From Streptomyces sp. SID8374 (GTDB lineage: Bacteria > Actinomycetota > Actinomycetes > Streptomycetales > Streptomycetaceae): a stretch of 64,000 nt of DNA. Shown here piece after piece: positions 38,865-47,186 of this stretch (position 1 is its first letter; each line of letters opens with the position of its first letter). Below the pieces are notes generated by a model. The model made no database searches. It had not been told where the DNA came from and was given only the letters and a program-made list of their open reading frames with translations. The translations under genes and the position numbers were made by a program. The stretch is taken from assembly GCF_009865135.1 (NCBI RefSeq), contig NZ_WWGH01000001.1, positions 2,046,001 through 2,110,000 on the forward strand, written 5' to 3'.

Positions 38865-40601
38865 ATGAACCCTCATCGCAAGATCCGCGTATCCCCCACC
38901 ATGAGCCCCGGAATGAGTCGGCCTGTACAGGGCGGCCTGACTGTCACCGCCCTGGTTTTCGTCCCCCTGCTCGCCGTCGCAGGGAGCGACGGCTTCCGCG
39001 CCACCCTCGATTTCACCACCGGCGTCCTGTCGCTGGTGTCGCTCAGCGCTGCCGTCGCCTGGGGCCTGCTGGCCACCGACCGGCTGTTCCTCTCGACCCG
39101 GCAGCGAATCGTCTGCCAGGGCATCCACCGCGCCACGGCCATCGCCGCGCTCGGCTTCCTGCTGCTGCACGGCACCGTGAAGATCGCCCTCGGCCACGTG
39201 TCCTTGATCGGCGCCCTCATACCCTTCGGCCTCGGAGTCACGGGCACGGCGGGGCTGATCGGCTTCGGCTCGCTAGCCGGACTGCTGATGGTCGTCACGG
39301 CCGCGACCGGCGCGATGCGCAGCGCGTTCGCCCAGCCCTCCGCCACGGCCACCCGGCTGGGGCAGTCGCTGGGCTCCCCCCGGGAGGCGGGCGGGATCGC
39401 GGGGCGGTGGCGGGCCCTGCACGCCTTGGCCTATCCGGCCTGGTGTGCCGCGCTGATCCACGGCCTGTACGCGGGCCGGGCGCCCGCCACCTGGGTCGTC
39501 GTGATGTACAGCCTCTGCCTCACCGCCGTCGCGGGCGCCCTGTGCCTGCGGCTGCTGCCCGGCCCGACGAAGCGCCGGATCACCGACCGGATCAGCGCCT
39601 TGATGAGCCCGGAGGCGGACTTCGACGCGCCGGACCCGGTGCTGCGCGGGTCCTCGCGGCCGGGTACGGAGCGCGGGCCTGGCCGCGAGCCGCCCTCGGG
39701 AGACCCGGCAGGGTGGAGCGAGCCGGACCGGGAGGTGCGGGGCACTCCGGTGCGCCCGCGCACCCTGTCGGCGCCGCTGCCTCCGCCGGTGCCCCCGCCC
39801 GTACCGCTGTCCGGATCGCTCCACTCACTGGACGAGACCCGCCCCCTGCCCGACCCGCTCTCCACGCACGGAACGCACTCCCCGCACGAGGCGCCGACCG
39901 AATTGCTGTACGGGGTCCAGCCCCCGGCGTACGAACCGCCGCCGCGCAGCTCCGACCGGCTCGCCGACGGTCCGACGAGCGGGCCGGGCATCGGGCCGAC
40001 GGGCGGGCCGGGCATCGGGGTGACAGGCGGGCCCGGGATCGGGGTGACAGGCGGGCCGGGAATATCGGCCGGGTACCGGGCCGTCTCGCAGGCCGGCAAC
40101 TCCGCACGCCCACCGGGTGCCAGATGGCCCGCCCCGTCCCCCGCACCGCCCGCACAGGCCCATCACCGCCCCCAGGGAGCCGAGCACACCTACGCGCCCC
40201 CGCAGGAACCACCCCTGTACGCGTCACCGCTCCACACCACGCCTCCTTACAGCACACCCTCGTACGGCACAGCTGACGCGACGCCTTCTTATGGCGACGC
40301 CACGACCGGTAGCGCCCCGAGCCCCAGCGCCCCCTCCCCTTCCTACGAAGCCACGTACGAAGCCGCTTCCTATGAAGCCGCGTACGAGGCCACGCCCGGA
40401 GCCTCGTACGGAGCCACCCGCGAATCCGCTTACGCACCCACCTACGAGTCCCCGTACAAGGCCGCCCCCGCGGCCGACCCCTTCGACACAGCCACTTACA
40501 ACACGCCCACCACCGGCACCGGCGCCGAGCCGCCGGCCGGACCGTTCTCCGCGCCCCCGGCCGGCGAACCGTGGCACGCACCCGCAGGAGACCGACCGTG
40601 A
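38865..40601 (+). CDS. ferric-reductase-like transmembrane protein with a repetitive Pro/Tyr-rich tail
   Basis: A 578-residue protein. The first 230 residues form about six transmembrane helices with spaced histidines (GIHRATAIAALGFLLLHGTVKIALGH, RALHALAYPAWCAALIHGLYAG), the pattern of b-heme four-helix ferric reductase / cytochrome b domains. The remaining cytoplasmic tail is disordered: repeats of GPGIGVTGG, then Tyr-rich units such as YEATYEAASYEAAYEA. GGAG lies nine nt before the ATG. Its stop overlaps the start of the NuoF-like gene (GTGA), so the two should make one membrane electron-transfer unit. Confidence 0.82.
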   Translation: MNPHRKIRVSPTMSPGMSRPVQGGLTVTALVFVPLLAVAGSDGFRATLDFTTGVLSLVSLSAAVAWGLLATDRLFLSTRQRIVCQGIHRATAIAALGFLLLHGTVKIALGHVSLIGALIPFGLGVTGTAGLIGFGSLAGLLMVVTAATGAMRSAFAQPSATATRLGQSLGSPREAGGIAGRWRALHALAYPAWCAALIHGLYAGRAPATWVVVMYSLCLTAVAGALCLRLLPGPTKRRITDRISALMSPEADFDAPDPVLRGSSRPGTERGPGREPPSGDPAGWSEPDREVRGTPVRPRTLSAPLPPPVPPPVPLSGSLHSLDETRPLPDPLSTHGTHSPHEAPTELLYGVQPPAYEPPPRSSDRLADGPTSGPGIGPTGGPGIGVTGGPGIGVTGGPGISAGYRAVSQAGNSARPPGARWPAPSPAPPAQAHHRPQGAEHTYAPPQEPPLYASPLHTTPPYSTPSYGTADATPSYGDATTGSAPSPSAPSPSYEATYEAASYEAAYEATPGASYGATRESAYAPTYESPYKAAPAADPFDTATYNTPTTGTGAEPPAGPFSAPPAGEPWHAPAGDRP

Positions 40602-42175
40602 ACGACCCCCTCCCCGATGTTCCCGAGGTCCGCGTCGTCGGCCTGCCTCAACTGACCACCGGCTTCGACCTGGTGGAGCGGCTCGACCTCGCCATGCACC
40701 TGAAGGTGCACGGGCCTCTCGAACCGATGACCGGCGAGCGGCTGGCGGAACTGGCCGAGGCGATATCCCTGCGCGGGCGGGGCGGCGCAGGGTTCCCGTT
40801 CGGGAAGAAGATGCGGGCGGTGGCGAAGGCGTCCATCCGGCGCGGGGTGCGCCCCGTCGTCGTGATCAACGGGAGCGAGGGCGAGCCCGCCTGCCGCAAG
40901 GACACCGTCCTGCTCAACCGCGCCCCGCACCTGATCCTGGACGGCGCCCTGCTGGCCGCCGAGGCGCTCGGCGCGCGCACGCTGGTCGTCGCCGTCACCC
41001 GTAACTCCACCGAGGTCTCCGTACGCGCGGCCCTGGCCGAGCGCGGCCTCTCCGACCGGCGCGGCCAGCAGCTGCGCGCCCGGGTGGTGCGCACCCCGGA
41101 GCGGATGGTCTCCGGCGAGGCGTCCTCGGTGATCCGCGCGGCCAACGGCGGCCCCGCCATGCCCCCGGGCCGGCGCGAGCGGGCGGCGGAGACCGGGGTC
41201 GGCGGTGCCCCGACCCTGCTGTCCAACGCGGAGACGTACGCCCAGCTCGCCGTCGCCGCGCGGATCGGCCCCCGCCGCTACGGGCACACCGGACTGCCGG
41301 GCGAACCGGGCACCGTCCTGCTCACCGTCTCCGGTGCCGTGACGCGGCCCATGGTCATCGAGGTGCCGACCGGGGTGCCGCTGCGGTACATCCTCCAGCT
41401 GGCCGGAGCGCCGCCGCTGCCCCAGGGGGTCCTGACGGGCGGCTACCACGGCAACTGGATCGACGCGGTCGCCTCCCACAACGCGGTCATCTCCCGCGAG
41501 TCCCTGGCCAACGTCGGCGGCGCGCTCGGCGCGGGCGCGATCCTGCCGATCGGTCCGGAGACCTGCCCGCTCGGCGAGTCCCTGCGGATCGCGAACTGGC
41601 TGGCCGCCGAGACCGCCGGGCAGTGCGGCCCGTGCAAGCTGGGGCTCCCCGCCGCGGCGGGCGGTCTCTCTGATGTGCTGAACGGCGGCGGGCCCGCCGC
41701 GCTGGAGGCCCTGCGTGAGGTGGCCCAGGCCGTGAAGGGCCGGGGGGCGTGCAAGCACCCGGACGGTTCGGCGCGGTTCTACATGTCGACGCTGTCGGCG
41801 TTCACCGACGACCTCGCCGCCCATGTCCTGGACGGCGGCTGCGGCCGCGAGACGCTCGGTGTGCTGCCGCTGCCCTCCTCCGGCTACCAGGACGTGGAGG
41901 AGTCGATTCCGAGCGGCGAGAAGCTGGCGGTGGACTGGACGCTCTGCCAGGGCCACGGCCTCTGCGCGGACATCGTCCCCGAGCTCATCAGACTGGGCCC
42001 CGACGGCTATCCGGCGGTGGCGGACGCCTCGGTCCCGATGCATCTGCGCGGACGCGCCCAGCGGGCCGTACGGCGCTGCCCCGCGCTGGCGCTCCGCATG
42101 GAGCAGCCGGCCGCCGAGCAGCGGCCCGCGCTGCCCGCCGTCAACCGGCGGGCCCTGGGCAGCGGACGCGGCTGA
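40598..42175 (+). CDS. NuoF-like flavoprotein fused to a ferredoxin domain
   Basis: A 525-residue protein. The Complex I 51-kDa-type domain has the FMN and NADH glycine motif RGRGGAGFPFGKK (about 60-71) and NGSEGEPACRKD. An SLBB segment follows. The cluster-binding region keeps three of four NuoF cysteines (QCGPCKLG near 341-345 and GACKHPDG); the first is Ala. The C-terminus adds a CQGHGLC-x37-C ferredoxin (Cys450, Cys456, Cys494) of the [3Fe-4S] kind. AGGAG lies seven nt before the GTG. It is co-translated with the membrane protein, so it probably passes electrons between NAD(P)H or ferredoxin and membrane heme. Confidence 0.88.
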   Translation: MNDPLPDVPEVRVVGLPQLTTGFDLVERLDLAMHLKVHGPLEPMTGERLAELAEAISLRGRGGAGFPFGKKMRAVAKASIRRGVRPVVVINGSEGEPACRKDTVLLNRAPHLILDGALLAAEALGARTLVVAVTRNSTEVSVRAALAERGLSDRRGQQLRARVVRTPERMVSGEASSVIRAANGGPAMPPGRRERAAETGVGGAPTLLSNAETYAQLAVAARIGPRRYGHTGLPGEPGTVLLTVSGAVTRPMVIEVPTGVPLRYILQLAGAPPLPQGVLTGGYHGNWIDAVASHNAVISRESLANVGGALGAGAILPIGPETCPLGESLRIANWLAAETAGQCGPCKLGLPAAAGGLSDVLNGGGPAALEALREVAQAVKGRGACKHPDGSARFYMSTLSAFTDDLAAHVLDGGCGRETLGVLPLPSSGYQDVEESIPSGEKLAVDWTLCQGHGLCADIVPELIRLGPDGYPAVADASVPMHLRGRAQRAVRRCPALALRMEQPAAEQRPALPAVNRRALGSGRG

Positions 42176-42190
42176 CCGGGCACCACGACG

Positions 42191-42229
42191 GAAGAAGCGG
42201 GCCACCCGATCCGGGTGGCCCGCTTCTTC
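42191..42229. terminator. 18-bp bidirectional terminator
   Basis: Arms 42191-42208 (starting GAAGAAGCGGGCC) and 42212-42229 are perfectly complementary, with a 3-nt loop. It ends the NuoF-like gene and, from the other side, the tRNA-Ala transcript. Confidence 0.9.
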
Positions 42230-42241
42230 ATGTGGAACTTG

Positions 42242-42314
42242 TGGAGCTAAGGAGAATTGAACTCCTGACCTCCTGCATGCCATGCAGGCGCTCTACCAAC
42301 TGAGCTATAGCCCC
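42242..42314 (-). tRNA. tRNA-Ala (anticodon GGC)
   Basis: A 73-nt cloverleaf. The acceptor stem GGGGCTA pairs with TAGCTCC and includes the G3-U70 pair that is the alanine identity element. The D-arm has AGCTCAGTTGGTAGAGC. The anticodon stem CCTGC-ATGGCAT-GCAGG gives anticodon GGC. The T-arm holds GTTCAAT. CCA is not encoded. It is identical to the copy at 43019-43091. Confidence 0.97.
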
Positions 42315-42353
42315 TTGCTGCTTGCCGCCCGGTTCCCCTTGGCGACATCGAGA

Positions 42354-42384
42354 ACATTACACGGTCTCCCCGGTGCTTCACCAA
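42354..42384 (-). promoter_or_regulatory. possible tRNA-Ala promoter (first copy)
   Basis: On the minus strand TTGGTG, 19 nt, then TAATGT, about 40 nt before the tRNA. The hexamers are AT-rich against the background; support is modest. Confidence 0.35.
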
Positions 42385-42462
42385 ATCGTTTCCGCTATGC
42401 ACTCATATGCCCGAATTATCCCGGACGTTGAACCGTCCGTCGCAGGTCAGAGGCCCGGAGGA

Positions 42463-42696
42463 TCACGCCGTGGCGAAGGAGTAGAAGCGCTTGAGGGTGC
42501 AGTGCTCCTCCAGGAGCCGCCCGTAGATCGGCTCCCCCTCGAGCTCCCGGTAGGTCTCGATGGGGTCGCCTTTTATGATCAGCGCCCGGGCACATTCCTC
42601 GCACCAGTACTGGTATTCGGAGTTGATCGGGTCCATGTCCCTGACAATGGGCGTACCGCTGCCGCACCAGTCGCACTTACGCCTGTGTGCACCCAT
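42463..42696 (-). CDS. zinc-ribbon small protein
   Basis: A 77-residue protein with one zinc ribbon: CDWCG (about 8-12) and CEEC (about 32-35). The rest reads RALIIKGDPIETYRELEGEPIYGRLLEEHCTLKRFYS, which I do not recognise as a named family. GGAG lies seven nt before the ATG. It starts three nt after the stop of the second zinc-ribbon gene, so they are one operon. It lies between the two tRNA-Ala genes. Confidence 0.8.
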   Translation of the reverse strand: MGAHRRKCDWCGSGTPIVRDMDPINSEYQYWCEECARALIIKGDPIETYRELEGEPIYGRLLEEHCTLKRFYSFATA

Positions 42697-42699
42697 CAG

Positions 42700-42888
42700 T
42701 CAGCTCCAGCTGTGGCCGCAGGCCGTACACACGTAGGAGACCCCTCCGTTGTCGCCCAGGACTTGGGCCACGTGGGACGAACCGCAGGACGGACAGCCGA
42801 GCCGGGATCGATCTTCGGACGTTACGGGGCCGGGGGACGAGGTGGCGACAAGGGGCAGGTCGGGGACGCGTTCGCGACTCGCAGGCAT
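42700..42888 (-). CDS. small zinc-finger protein
   Basis: A 62-residue protein whose C-terminal half is a zinc ribbon, CPSCGSSHVAQVLGDNG then YVCTACGHSWS. The N-terminal half is short and charged. The ATG at 42888 has GGGAGG eight nt upstream. It leads the two-gene zinc-ribbon operon. Function is unknown; the size and fold fit nucleic-acid binding or a structural role. Confidence 0.75.
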   Translation of the reverse strand: MPASRERVPDLPLVATSSPGPVTSEDRSRLGCPSCGSSHVAQVLGDNGGVSYVCTACGHSWS

Positions 42889-43018
42889 CGCGCTCCCTCC
42901 CGATCGGTCCGTCGCCCCCTCCGGCGCTCCGATTCTGCCATGACCCCGCAAGGGGGTCAGCCCGCTTCACGCCCTATGCAGAAGATCCCGCCCCCAGACG
43001 GGGACGGGATCCTGATTG

Positions 43019-43091
43019 TGGAGCTAAGGAGAATTGAACTCCTGACCTCCTGCATGCCATGCAGGCGCTCTACCAACTGAGCTATAGCCCC
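43019..43091 (-). tRNA. tRNA-Ala (anticodon GGC), second copy
   Basis: Identical over all 73 nt to the copy at 42242-42314: same acceptor stem with G3-U70, same anticodon GGC and no encoded CCA. Confidence 0.97.
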
Positions 43092-43137
43092 GCTGTCCGC
43101 TGTGTTTCCCTGCGTTTCCGCGCTGCGAACAAGAAGA

Positions 43138-43167
43138 ACTTTAGCCTGTGACCTGCCGGAAAGTGAA
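43138..43167 (-). promoter_or_regulatory. probable promoter of the second tRNA-Ala
   Basis: TTCACT, 18 nt, then TAAAGT on the minus strand, about 40 nt before the tRNA 5' end. Confidence 0.45.
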
Positions 43168-43230
43168 ATCCGGCCGTGGACGCCCGGAGACGGCCTGCGG
43201 GACGGCCCCGCGAGCGGGGTCCGAGGGGCC

Positions 43231-43884
43231 CTAGTCGTCGTCGCCGAGCACCGGTTCCGGCAGGGTGCCGGCGTTGTGCTCCAGCAGGCGCCAGCCGCGC
43301 GCGCCCTCGCCCAGGACGGACCAGCAGCAGTTGGTGAGCCCGCCGAGCCCTTCCCAGTGGTGCGCCTCCAGGCCGAGGAGACGGCCGATCGTCGTCCTGA
43401 TCGTGCCGCCGTGGCTGACCACGACGAGGGTGCCGTCGGCGGGCAGCTTCTCGGCGTGCTCCAGGACGACCGGTGCGGCCCGGTCGGCGACCTCGGTCTC
43501 CAGCTCGCCGCCGCCCCTGCGCACGGGCTCGCCGCGCTTCCACGCCGCGTACTGCTCGCCGTACCGCTCCACGATCTCCACATGCGTCAGCCCCTGCCAG
43601 GCGCCCGCGTACGTCTCACGGAGCGCGGCGTCATGGGCCACCGTGAGGCCGGTGACGGCCGCGAGCTCGGCGGCCGTGGCCGCCGCCCGCCGGAGATCGG
43701 AGGCGACGACGGCATCGGGCTTCAGCGAGGCGAGCAGCCGGGCGGCCCGACGGGCCTGCCCGACGCCCTCCTCGGTCAGCTCGATGTCCGTGGAGCCCTG
43801 GAAGCGGCGCTCCAGGTTCCACGCGGTCTGGCCGTGACGCCAGAGGACGATCCTGCGGCCCCTGCCGCTGCGACTGCCGTTCAG
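43231..43884 (-). CDS. histidine phosphatase family protein, apparent CTG start
   Basis: A 217-residue phosphoglycerate-mutase-like phosphatase. The catalytic RHG is at about 17-19 (IVLWRHGQTAWNLERRFQGSTDIELTEEG), and the second His is in VVSHGGTIRTT. No ATG, GTG or TTG occurs between the upstream in-frame stop and the RHG motif. The only plausible start is a CTG at 43884, which overlaps the rsfS stop as CTGA and has GAAGGTG about seven nt upstream. Translation is therefore coupled to rsfS. The substrate is unknown. Confidence 0.85.
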   Translation of the reverse strand: MNGSRSGRGRRIVLWRHGQTAWNLERRFQGSTDIELTEEGVGQARRAARLLASLKPDAVVASDLRRAAATAAELAAVTGLTVAHDAALRETYAGAWQGLTHVEIVERYGEQYAAWKRGEPVRRGGGELETEVADRAAPVVLEHAEKLPADGTLVVVSHGGTIRTTIGRLLGLEAHHWEGLGGLTNCCWSVLGEGARGWRLLEHNAGTLPEPVLGDDD

Positions 43885-44312
43885 CTCTGGTCACCTTCCG
43901 TGCTGCCGTTGAGCTGTGCGTGCTCCTCGGCCTTGCCACGGGTCCTGATCGCGTCCTCGGGGAGGGCAATCTCCGGGCAGTCCTTCCACAGGCGCTCCAG
44001 CGCGTAGAAGACGCGCTCCTCGCTGTGCTGGACGTGGATGACGATGTCGACGTAGTCGAGGAGGATCCAGCGGGCGTCGCGGTCGCCCTCACGGCGCACC
44101 GGCTTGGCGCCGAGCTCCTTCTGGAGCTTCTCCTCGATCTCGTCGACGATCGACTTGACCTGACGGTCGTTGGGGGCCGAGGCCAGCAGGAAGGCGTCGG
44201 TGATCGACAGCACATCGCTGACGTCGTAGGCGATGATGTCGTGCGCGAGCCGGTCGGCGGCCGCCTGAGCGGCGGCGTTGATGAGCTCGATGGAGCGGTC
44301 CGTGGCGGTCAC
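43881..44312 (-). CDS. rsfS: ribosome silencing factor RsfS
   Basis: A 143-residue protein that binds uL14 and blocks subunit joining under starvation. Family signatures: DIIAYDVSDVLSITDAFLLASAPNDRQVKSIVDEIEEKL, then GDRDARWILLDYVDIVIHVQHSEERVFYALERLW. The GTG at 44312 matches where the family begins (TATDRSIELI); a TTG at 44340 is less likely. It is followed by the histidine phosphatase in a 4-base overlap, and the LCP gene lies upstream. Confidence 0.95.
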   Translation of the reverse strand: MTATDRSIELINAAAQAAADRLAHDIIAYDVSDVLSITDAFLLASAPNDRQVKSIVDEIEEKLQKELGAKPVRREGDRDARWILLDYVDIVIHVQHSEERVFYALERLWKDCPEIALPEDAIRTRGKAEEHAQLNGSTEGDQS

Positions 44313-44450
44313 ATGCAGGCTTTCGTCGGCGGTCGGATGCAACCTCTAGGGTCTCACGGACCGCCGACAACCCCTCCCGCCGACGAAATACGCCGCTGAA
44401 CAGCCGGTCGTACGGCCCCGGCTACTTAATCCTGCCAGCTCTCGCCCCGG

Positions 44451-46265
44451 CTACTTCGTCTTGTAGTTCTGGCCGAGCACCGCGGACACGTCCGCGTTGG
44501 CGGCCGGCTCGCCCTTCTTCACGGCACCGGCGGACAGCCCCAGCGTCTTGGCGACCTCCGAGGCCTTCTCCTTGTCCTCGGCGCTCCGGTAGATCACGAC
44601 GGACTCGGCCTCCACGTCGGCCTTGCCGCTGTCCACGAACGCGTAGCCGCCGTTGACCAGCGTGATCCGGGCGGACTCCCCGGCGCGTGCGTTCCCGGTG
44701 GCGTTGCGGACGGCGACCCTCAGGGGCGCGCCCTCCTCCGGAGCCTTCACCGTGCCGCCGAGGATGTCCTTGACGACGCTGCGGGTGGCCGCGTCGGTGA
44801 GGGTGCCGTCGTCCTGGACCGGCAGCATCGCCGTCTTGTAGTCGCCGACCTTGGCCCGCGAGGCCAGCTTGGCGAGCGAGGCCCCGAGGTCCTTCTCCGG
44901 CAGCGACGGGTCCAGGACCTGCGCCAGCGTCTCCACGGTGACGGTCGCCGCCTTGGGGTCCTCCGAGATCTTGCGCAGCACCGCGCGCATGACCTCGCCG
45001 AACCGCGCCAGCTGCTTGGCCTCGGCCTCCCCGGGTGCGAGGTAGGTGGCGTACGCGACGGCCATCGGGCCGCTGAGCGTCTGCGCCTCCCCCTTCTTCA
45101 CCAAGGGCGCGGCGCCCTTCTTGGCGTCGGGCACATCGATGTCGGTGTCCATCTCGATGTTGCCGACCTGCTCGACCAGGATCTCCAGGTACGGGGTGTC
45201 CAGCCGCCAGGTGCCGCTGATCTTGGTGCCCAGGAGGGTTTCGATCGACTCCCGGGTGCCGGTCCTGCCGTCGTCGTCGACGGACTTGCCCAGCGTGGTG
45301 GTGGACCCGTCATCACCGGCGACGGCGAGGGTGTTCGGCAGCAGGATGGTGGTGCCCTGCTTCGTGGTGGCGTTGTCGACGAGCAGGGCTGTCGACGTGC
45401 CGCCCTTCTTGGTGTTGTGCAGGTGTACGACGATCACATCGCGCTGCTGCGCGCCGACGGCGACGGACTTCTTCTCCTCCGGGCCGGAGAGGCCGGGGAG
45501 CATGTCGGCGGACCAGAGGTACCCGACGCCGCCGACGACCACGAGCGCGGCGACGACGATCAGGGCGATGATCCGGTTGCGGCCCTTGCGCCGTGCTTCC
45601 TCGCGCCGCTCGCTGCGGCTCTCGGTGAACTTCAGCCAGTCGATGACGTCTTCGGAGTCCTCGTCGGGCTCCTCGATGAACGAGAACTGCTCGGTGCGGT
45701 AGTCCGGAGCGGGGGCGCGCTGCCCGGGGACGGCCGGGTCCGCATCAGCCGCCGGCTCCGGCTCGGGGGCCTGCTCGCGCGGGGGCTGCGGGGCCTGCCG
45801 GGGGGTCTGCTGCGGCGCCTGTTCGGGTGCGGGGGCGGTGCCCTGCTGCGGGATGTTCCACTGATCGGTGTCGACGGCGGCGGGCTGCTGCCCGGTGGCG
45901 TAGCCGTAGTCGGTGTAGCCCCCGTAGCCGTAACCCTGGCTCTGCGCCTGTCCCTGGCCCTGCCCGTAGCCCTGGTCGGTGCCCTGGCCGTAGCCCTGGT
46001 CGGCGCCTTGGCCGCCCTGGTCCTGCTGCTGCCCCGCGTAAGGGTCATAGGCCTGGGGCTGCTGGGTCTGGCCGTACGGGTCGTATCCGTACCCCGTGTC
46101 CTGGGCCTGGTTCTGCCCCTGCCCCTGGCCCTGCTGGGTGGCGTAGGGGTCGTACTGCTGCCCGCCCTGCTGCTGGTACACCGGCTGCCCGTACTCGTCG
46201 TAGCCGATGATCTGCGGCTGCTGGTAGTACGGGTCGTGGTCGTACGGGTTCTGTCGGTCGTTCAC
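44451..46265 (-). CDS. LCP (LytR-CpsA-Psr) family protein with LytR_C domain
   Basis: A 604-residue membrane protein. The first 170 residues are Gln/Gly/Tyr-rich with repeats such as GQGTDQGYGQGQ. An acidic segment and one transmembrane helix (about 227-250) follow, then an LCP-like domain (about 265-420) and a C-terminal LytR_C domain (VAVRNATGNARAGESARITL onwards). LCP enzymes transfer wall polymers to peptidoglycan. The usual IPRDT is LPNTL here and the RSD motif is missing, so the domain looks degenerate. The position next to rsfS and nadD corresponds, from memory, to S. coelicolor SCO2578 (PdtA). GGAGAGG lies before the GTG start. Confidence 0.85.
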   Translation of the reverse strand: MNDRQNPYDHDPYYQQPQIIGYDEYGQPVYQQQGGQQYDPYATQQGQGQGQNQAQDTGYGYDPYGQTQQPQAYDPYAGQQQDQGGQGADQGYGQGTDQGYGQGQGQAQSQGYGYGGYTDYGYATGQQPAAVDTDQWNIPQQGTAPAPEQAPQQTPRQAPQPPREQAPEPEPAADADPAVPGQRAPAPDYRTEQFSFIEEPDEDSEDVIDWLKFTESRSERREEARRKGRNRIIALIVVAALVVVGGVGYLWSADMLPGLSGPEEKKSVAVGAQQRDVIVVHLHNTKKGGTSTALLVDNATTKQGTTILLPNTLAVAGDDGSTTTLGKSVDDDGRTGTRESIETLLGTKISGTWRLDTPYLEILVEQVGNIEMDTDIDVPDAKKGAAPLVKKGEAQTLSGPMAVAYATYLAPGEAEAKQLARFGEVMRAVLRKISEDPKAATVTVETLAQVLDPSLPEKDLGASLAKLASRAKVGDYKTAMLPVQDDGTLTDAATRSVVKDILGGTVKAPEEGAPLRVAVRNATGNARAGESARITLVNGGYAFVDSGKADVEAESVVIYRSAEDKEKASEVAKTLGLSAGAVKKGEPAANADVSAVLGQNYKTK

Positions 46266-46284
46266 CGGTGCCCCTCTCCGTGGC

Positions 46285-46902
46285 TCAGTCGCCGCGGTAC
46301 AGCTGGCGCTTGTCGATGTAGCGGACCACGCCGTCCGGCACCAGGTACCAGACCGGCTCCCCCTGCGCGACCCTCTCACGGCAGTCCGTGGACGAGATCG
46401 CCAGCGCGGGCACCTCCACGAGGGAGACGCCGCCCTCGGGGAGACCGTCGTCCGTGAGCACGTGACCCGGCCGGGTCACACCGATGAAGTGGGAGAGCGA
46501 GAACAGCTCCTCCGCGTCACGCCAGGTGAGGATCTGGGAGAGCGCGTCGGCGCCGGTGATGAAGAAGAGGTCCGCGTCGCCGTGGACCTCGCGCAGGTCC
46601 CGCAGCGTATCGATGGTGTACGTCGGTCCGCCACGGTCGATGTCACTGCGGCTGACCGAGAACTGCGGGTTGGACGCGGTGGCGATGACCGTCATCAGAT
46701 AGCGGTCCTCGGCCGGGGAGACCTTCTTGTGGCTCTTCTGCCACGGCTGCCCGGTCGGGACGAACACGACCTCGTCGAGATGGAACTGGGCGGCCACTTC
46801 ACTGGCCGCCACCAGGTGTCCATGATGGATCGGGTCGAATGTCCCGCCCATGACGCCGATGCGGCGTTTGCCGGGGCCGGTAGGCACTTCCTGCTCTCCC
46901 AT
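46285..46902 (-). CDS. nadD: nicotinate-nucleotide adenylyltransferase
   Basis: A 205-residue enzyme making deamido-NAD in NAD synthesis. The nucleotidyltransferase motif [12 protein letters not shown] is at about 20-31. Then come [25 protein letters not shown] and the [14 protein letters not shown]-terminal motif. The ATG at 46902 is eight nt after a TAGGCT hexamer and lacks a good ribosome site. It lies 19 nt ahead of the LCP gene. Confidence 0.95.
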   Translation of the reverse strand: MGEQEVPTGPGKRRIGVMGGTFDPIHHGHLVAASEVAAQFHLDEVVFVPTGQPWQKSHKKVSPAEDRYLMTVIATASNPQFSVSRSDIDRGGPTYTIDTLRDLREVHGDADLFFITGADALSQILTWRDAEELFSLSHFIGVTRPGHVLTDDGLPEGGVSLVEVPALAISSTDCRERVAQGEPVWYLVPDGVVRYIDKRQLYRGD

Positions 46903-46940
46903 GCGTGCAGAGCCTACTGGCACAGCTGTACGCCTCTGTC

Positions 46941-47102
46941 TCAGCGGTCGCGGTTGAAGCGGGTGGTGACCCAGAGCAGGAACATCAGCGCGATGAAGGC
47001 GCCGGCGCCGACGACGTAGGGGTTGAGGCTTTCATGGTTGCCGCCGCCCTCGCCTCCGGAGGCGAGAGTGACCAGCTGGTGCGAGGTGCTCGTGAGGCTC
47101 AT
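46941..47102 (-). CDS. 53-residue single-pass membrane protein
   Basis: A short frame encodes [21 protein letters not shown], then [15 protein letters not shown] and the hydrophobic helix [17 protein letters not shown]. It is a type of tiny membrane protein conserved beside nadD in Streptomyces, as far as I recall. The function is unknown. The Shine-Dalgarno sequence is weak. It sits 38 nt upstream of nadD. Confidence 0.7.
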   Translation of the reverse strand: MSLTSTSHQLVTLASGGEGGGNHESLNPYVVGAGAFIALMFLLWVTTRFNRDR

Positions 47103-47186
47103 CTTCGGCAGGACCTATCGATCGTGAATCGGAAGGAAGACGTCGGGCACATCGTATGCGGGGCCCCCGGGCACGCTCACGCCGAC

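Noticed and set aside
43231..43641. Histidine phosphatase starting at the GTG at 43641
   Set aside because: That start would remove the catalytic RHG motif and the N-terminal fold, which are clearly encoded upstream in the same frame.
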